The translations under genes were made by a program, and so were the position numbers. A stretch of DNA of 64,000 nt, taken from contig BDLO01000001.1 in the NCBI GenBank assembly GCA_001950395.1, positions 595,979 through 659,978 on the forward strand, in the 5' to 3' direction. The DNA comes from Coriobacteriaceae bacterium EMTCatB1 (GTDB taxonomy: Bacteria > Actinomycetota > Coriobacteriia > Anaerosomatales > Anaerosomataceae). This document shows, piece after piece, positions 62,253-64,000 of the stretch. Under the pieces are notes generated by a model. That model had not been told where the DNA came from. It searched no databases and saw nothing but the letters and a program-made list of their open reading frames with translations. The stretch's first letter is position 1; each line of letters begins with the position of its first letter.

Positions 62253-63017
62253 ATGATCCGTGTCGTCGTGACGGGAGCGGCCGGGAAGATGGGGCGCGAG
62301 GTTGTCCGCGCGGTGACTGCGGAGCCCGACATGACGGTCGTGGCCGCAGTGGATCCGCTGCACGCCGGCGAGGTCGTGGAGGGCATCCGCGTGACGGGCG
62401 ACCTTCGTGACGCCATCCAGGCGAGCTCGCCAGACGTGCTCGTCGACTTCACCCGCCCCGACGCGGTCGCTGCCAACGTGCGGACGGCCGCCTTGGCCGG
62501 CGTCGACTGCGTCGTCGGCACGACGGGCGTGCCGCTGGAGACCTTCGGCAGCATCGCGGCCGAGGCGCCTGAGGGGGTGTGCGTGTTCGTCGCGCCCAAC
62601 TTCGCGATCGGCGCGGTGCTCATGATGCGATTCGCGCGCGAGGCCGCACAGTACCTCCCGCACGTCGAGATCATCGAGCTCCATCACGATCGCAAAGCCG
62701 ATGCTCCGTCAGGCACGGCCATTCGGACGGCTGAGGCCATCGCGCAGGCACGAGCCCAGGTGCCTGCGGCTCCGGGACGCGAGACGGAGGTCGCCGAGGG
62801 CGCCCGCGGCGCGGTGGTGGCGGGCGTGAGCGTGCATTCAGTGCGCCTTCCCGGCCTCGTCGCGCATCAGGAAGTCGTCTTCGGCGGACCGGGTCAGACG
62901 CTCACCATCCGGCACGACTCGCTCGATCGCACCAGTTTCATGCCCGGCGTCGTGCTCGCCGTCCGTTCCGTCCGTGAGCGGAGCGGGCTCGTCGTCGGCC
63001 TCGAGGAGCTGCTCTGA
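62253..63017 (+). CDS. dapB: 4-hydroxy-tetrahydrodipicolinate reductase
   Basis: This 254 aa enzyme reduces the dipicolinate precursor in lysine and meso-diaminopimelate synthesis. It has the cofactor loop VTGAAGKMGREV, DFTRPDAV, GTTGVP, APNFAIGAV, and the catalytic HH with the Lys in ELHHDRKADAPSGTA. The ATG at 62253 is preferred over a GTG at 62244 because GGGTGGAG lies just upstream. The aspartate kinase begins two bases after its stop, so pathway entry and this step are joined. Confidence 0.95.
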   Translation: MIRVVVTGAAGKMGREVVRAVTAEPDMTVVAAVDPLHAGEVVEGIRVTGDLRDAIQASSPDVLVDFTRPDAVAANVRTAALAGVDCVVGTTGVPLETFGSIAAEAPEGVCVFVAPNFAIGAVLMMRFAREAAQYLPHVEIIELHHDRKADAPSGTAIRTAEAIAQARAQVPAAPGRETEVAEGARGAVVAGVSVHSVRLPGLVAHQEVVFGGPGQTLTIRHDSLDRTSFMPGVVLAVRSVRERSGLVVGLEELL

Positions 63018-63019
63018 CG

Positions 63020-64000
63020 GTGTCCTCTGCCGGCCCCATCGTGGTCATGAAATTCGGCGGCACGTCCGTCGCGACGGCTGATGGCCGCGCGCTTCTGGCC
63101 CGCCGCGTGCAAGAGCAGCTCGAGGCCGGCAAGCGTCCCGTCGTGGTGGTCTCGGCCATGGGACGCAGAGGCGCACCATACGCGACCGACACCCTGCTCG
63201 ACCTCGTGGCCGAGCGGTCCGTGTCGCCACGCGAACGGGATCTGCTGGCGTCTGTCGGGGAGACCATCTCGGCTGTGGTGGTGGCAAGCGAGCTCAGGGC
63301 GGCCGGCGTGGACGCCGAGGCGTTCTCGGGGGCCGAAGCAGGGATCTTCACTGATGGAACGCACGGCAACGCGACCGTCACGGAGGTGCGACCCGGCGCC
63401 GTGCTGTCCGCGCTCGCGAGGGGAGCGGTGCCCGTCGTCGCGGGGTTCCAGGGCGTCGGCCCCGACGGAAGCGTCACGACGCTCGGCCGCGGCGGCAGCG
63501 ACACCACGGCGTGCGCCCTCGGCATCGCGCTGGCGGCGGACTCTGTCGAGATCTACACGGACGTCGACGGCGTGATGACCGCTGATCCGCGGTCGTGCTC
63601 GGAGGCGTCGGTCCTCACCGTCATCCGATCCGACGAGCTGCACCAGATGGCCCAGCACGGCTCCCGCGTCGTCCACACGCCGGCAGCCGAGCTCGCGGCC
63701 GCAAGCGGCATCGAGGTGCGCGTGAAGAACACGTACTCGGACCACCCAGGCACGCTCGTCGCCGACATCGCGTCGTACCAGCCCAGGTCGGTGGCCACGG
63801 CCGTCTCGCACATCCGCGGCGTCGCGCGGTTCACCGTCGACCTCAGTGCGCCGTCCGGTTCGCACGAGCACACGCGCGCGCAGACTCTCGTCTTCGAGGC
63901 GATGGCCGACGCGTCCGTCTCGCTCGACATGTTCACGCCTGCAGGCGGGCGGCTCCTTTTCACAGTCGCTTCCGCCGACGTACCCGTGGCCAGCGACGCT
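63020..64000 (+). CDS. lysC: Aspartate kinase (5' part, cut by the window end)
   Basis: The reading frame runs open for 327 codons from the GTG at 63020 to the end of the window. It matches aspartate kinase, the first enzyme of the lysine/threonine/methionine branch: VVMKFGGTSVATADGRA, LGRGGSDTTACALG, and IYTDVDGVMTADPRS. An ACT domain begins near residue 260 (SVATAVSHIRGVARFTV), pointing to feedback control by an amino acid. The symbol follows dapB context; a dapG-type isozyme is equally possible. Confidence 0.9.
   Translation, partial: MSSAGPIVVMKFGGTSVATADGRALLARRVQEQLEAGKRPVVVVSAMGRRGAPYATDTLLDLVAERSVSPRERDLLASVGETISAVVVASELRAAGVDAEAFSGAEAGIFTDGTHGNATVTEVRPGAVLSALARGAVPVVAGFQGVGPDGSVTTLGRGGSDTTACALGIALAADSVEIYTDVDGVMTADPRSCSEASVLTVIRSDELHQMAQHGSRVVHTPAAELAAASGIEVRVKNTYSDHPGTLVADIASYQPRSVATAVSHIRGVARFTVDLSAPSGSHEHTRAQTLVFEAMADASVSLDMFTPAGGRLLFTVASADVPVASDA

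Noticed and set aside
60587-62674. 695-codon antisense frame opposite pnp, the M16 peptidase and dapB
   Set aside because: No family features; its composition mirrors the opposite strand's codon bias.

Overview
This is a GC-rich bacterial chromosome segment made almost entirely of housekeeping genes, nearly all on the + strand. Genes are tightly packed: many neighbours overlap by 1-11 bases, GTG and TTG starts are common, and no gene-free stretch exceeds 300 bases. I see no mobile element, CRISPR array, tRNA or rRNA. The best guess is an actinobacterium, probably an environmental member of the Coriobacteriia (inference). The reasons are the GC content, a SepIVA-like protein next to YceD and rpmF, a WhiG/FliA-type sigma factor, and a gene order that mixes actinobacterial traits with the plsX-fab-rnc-smc-ftsY-ffh-rpsP order familiar from Firmicutes.

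Layout. 1-2.5 kb: a secreted M23 (LytM) peptidase, then a thiamine unit in which a TPP riboswitch precedes the transporter thiT and thiamine pyrophosphokinase. 2.6-4.3 kb: a membrane GAF-GAF-HD-GYP protein with altered catalytic motifs. 4.3-4.7 kb: rpmB on the - strand, divergent from the next operon. 4.7-12.1 kb: Asp23, fatty-acid kinase FakA, DegV/FakB, recG, rsmD, coaD, SepIVA-like, YceD and rpmF. 12.1-22.5 kb: an ADP-forming acyl-CoA synthetase and a DRTGG protein lead into a complete type II fatty-acid synthesis cluster (plsX, fabH, fabK, fabD, fabG, acpP, a second FabK-like gene, fabF). 22.5-33 kb: rnc, smc, ftsY, ffh, rpsP, khpA, rimM, trmD, lepB, rplS, rnhB. 33-39.6 kb: yraN, comM, dprA, trmFO, xerC, a WhiG/FliA sigma factor and a response regulator ending in a zinc ribbon.

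39.7-48 kb: rpsB, tsf, pyrH, frr, uppS, cdsA, dxr, rseP, ispG, joining translation to phospholipid and MEP isoprenoid synthesis. 48-58.3 kb: a stand-alone Rossmann protein, proS, a TIGR04076-like protein, then the rimP-nusA-ylxR-infB-rbfA-nrnA-truB-ribF operon behind a leader with an intrinsic terminator. 58.3-64 kb: rpsO, pnp, an M16 peptidase, dapB and the start of an aspartate kinase.

The genes combine ribosome biogenesis, RNA processing and protein export with membrane-lipid and isoprenoid supply. The points that repay a second look are the TPP riboswitch with a readable ribosome-site switch, the rimP-nusA leader terminator, a structured rpsO leader, a winged-helix-like insertion inside RseP, a CH-type finger at the end of NusA, the sigma factor/zinc-ribbon response regulator pair, and the degenerate HD-GYP protein.
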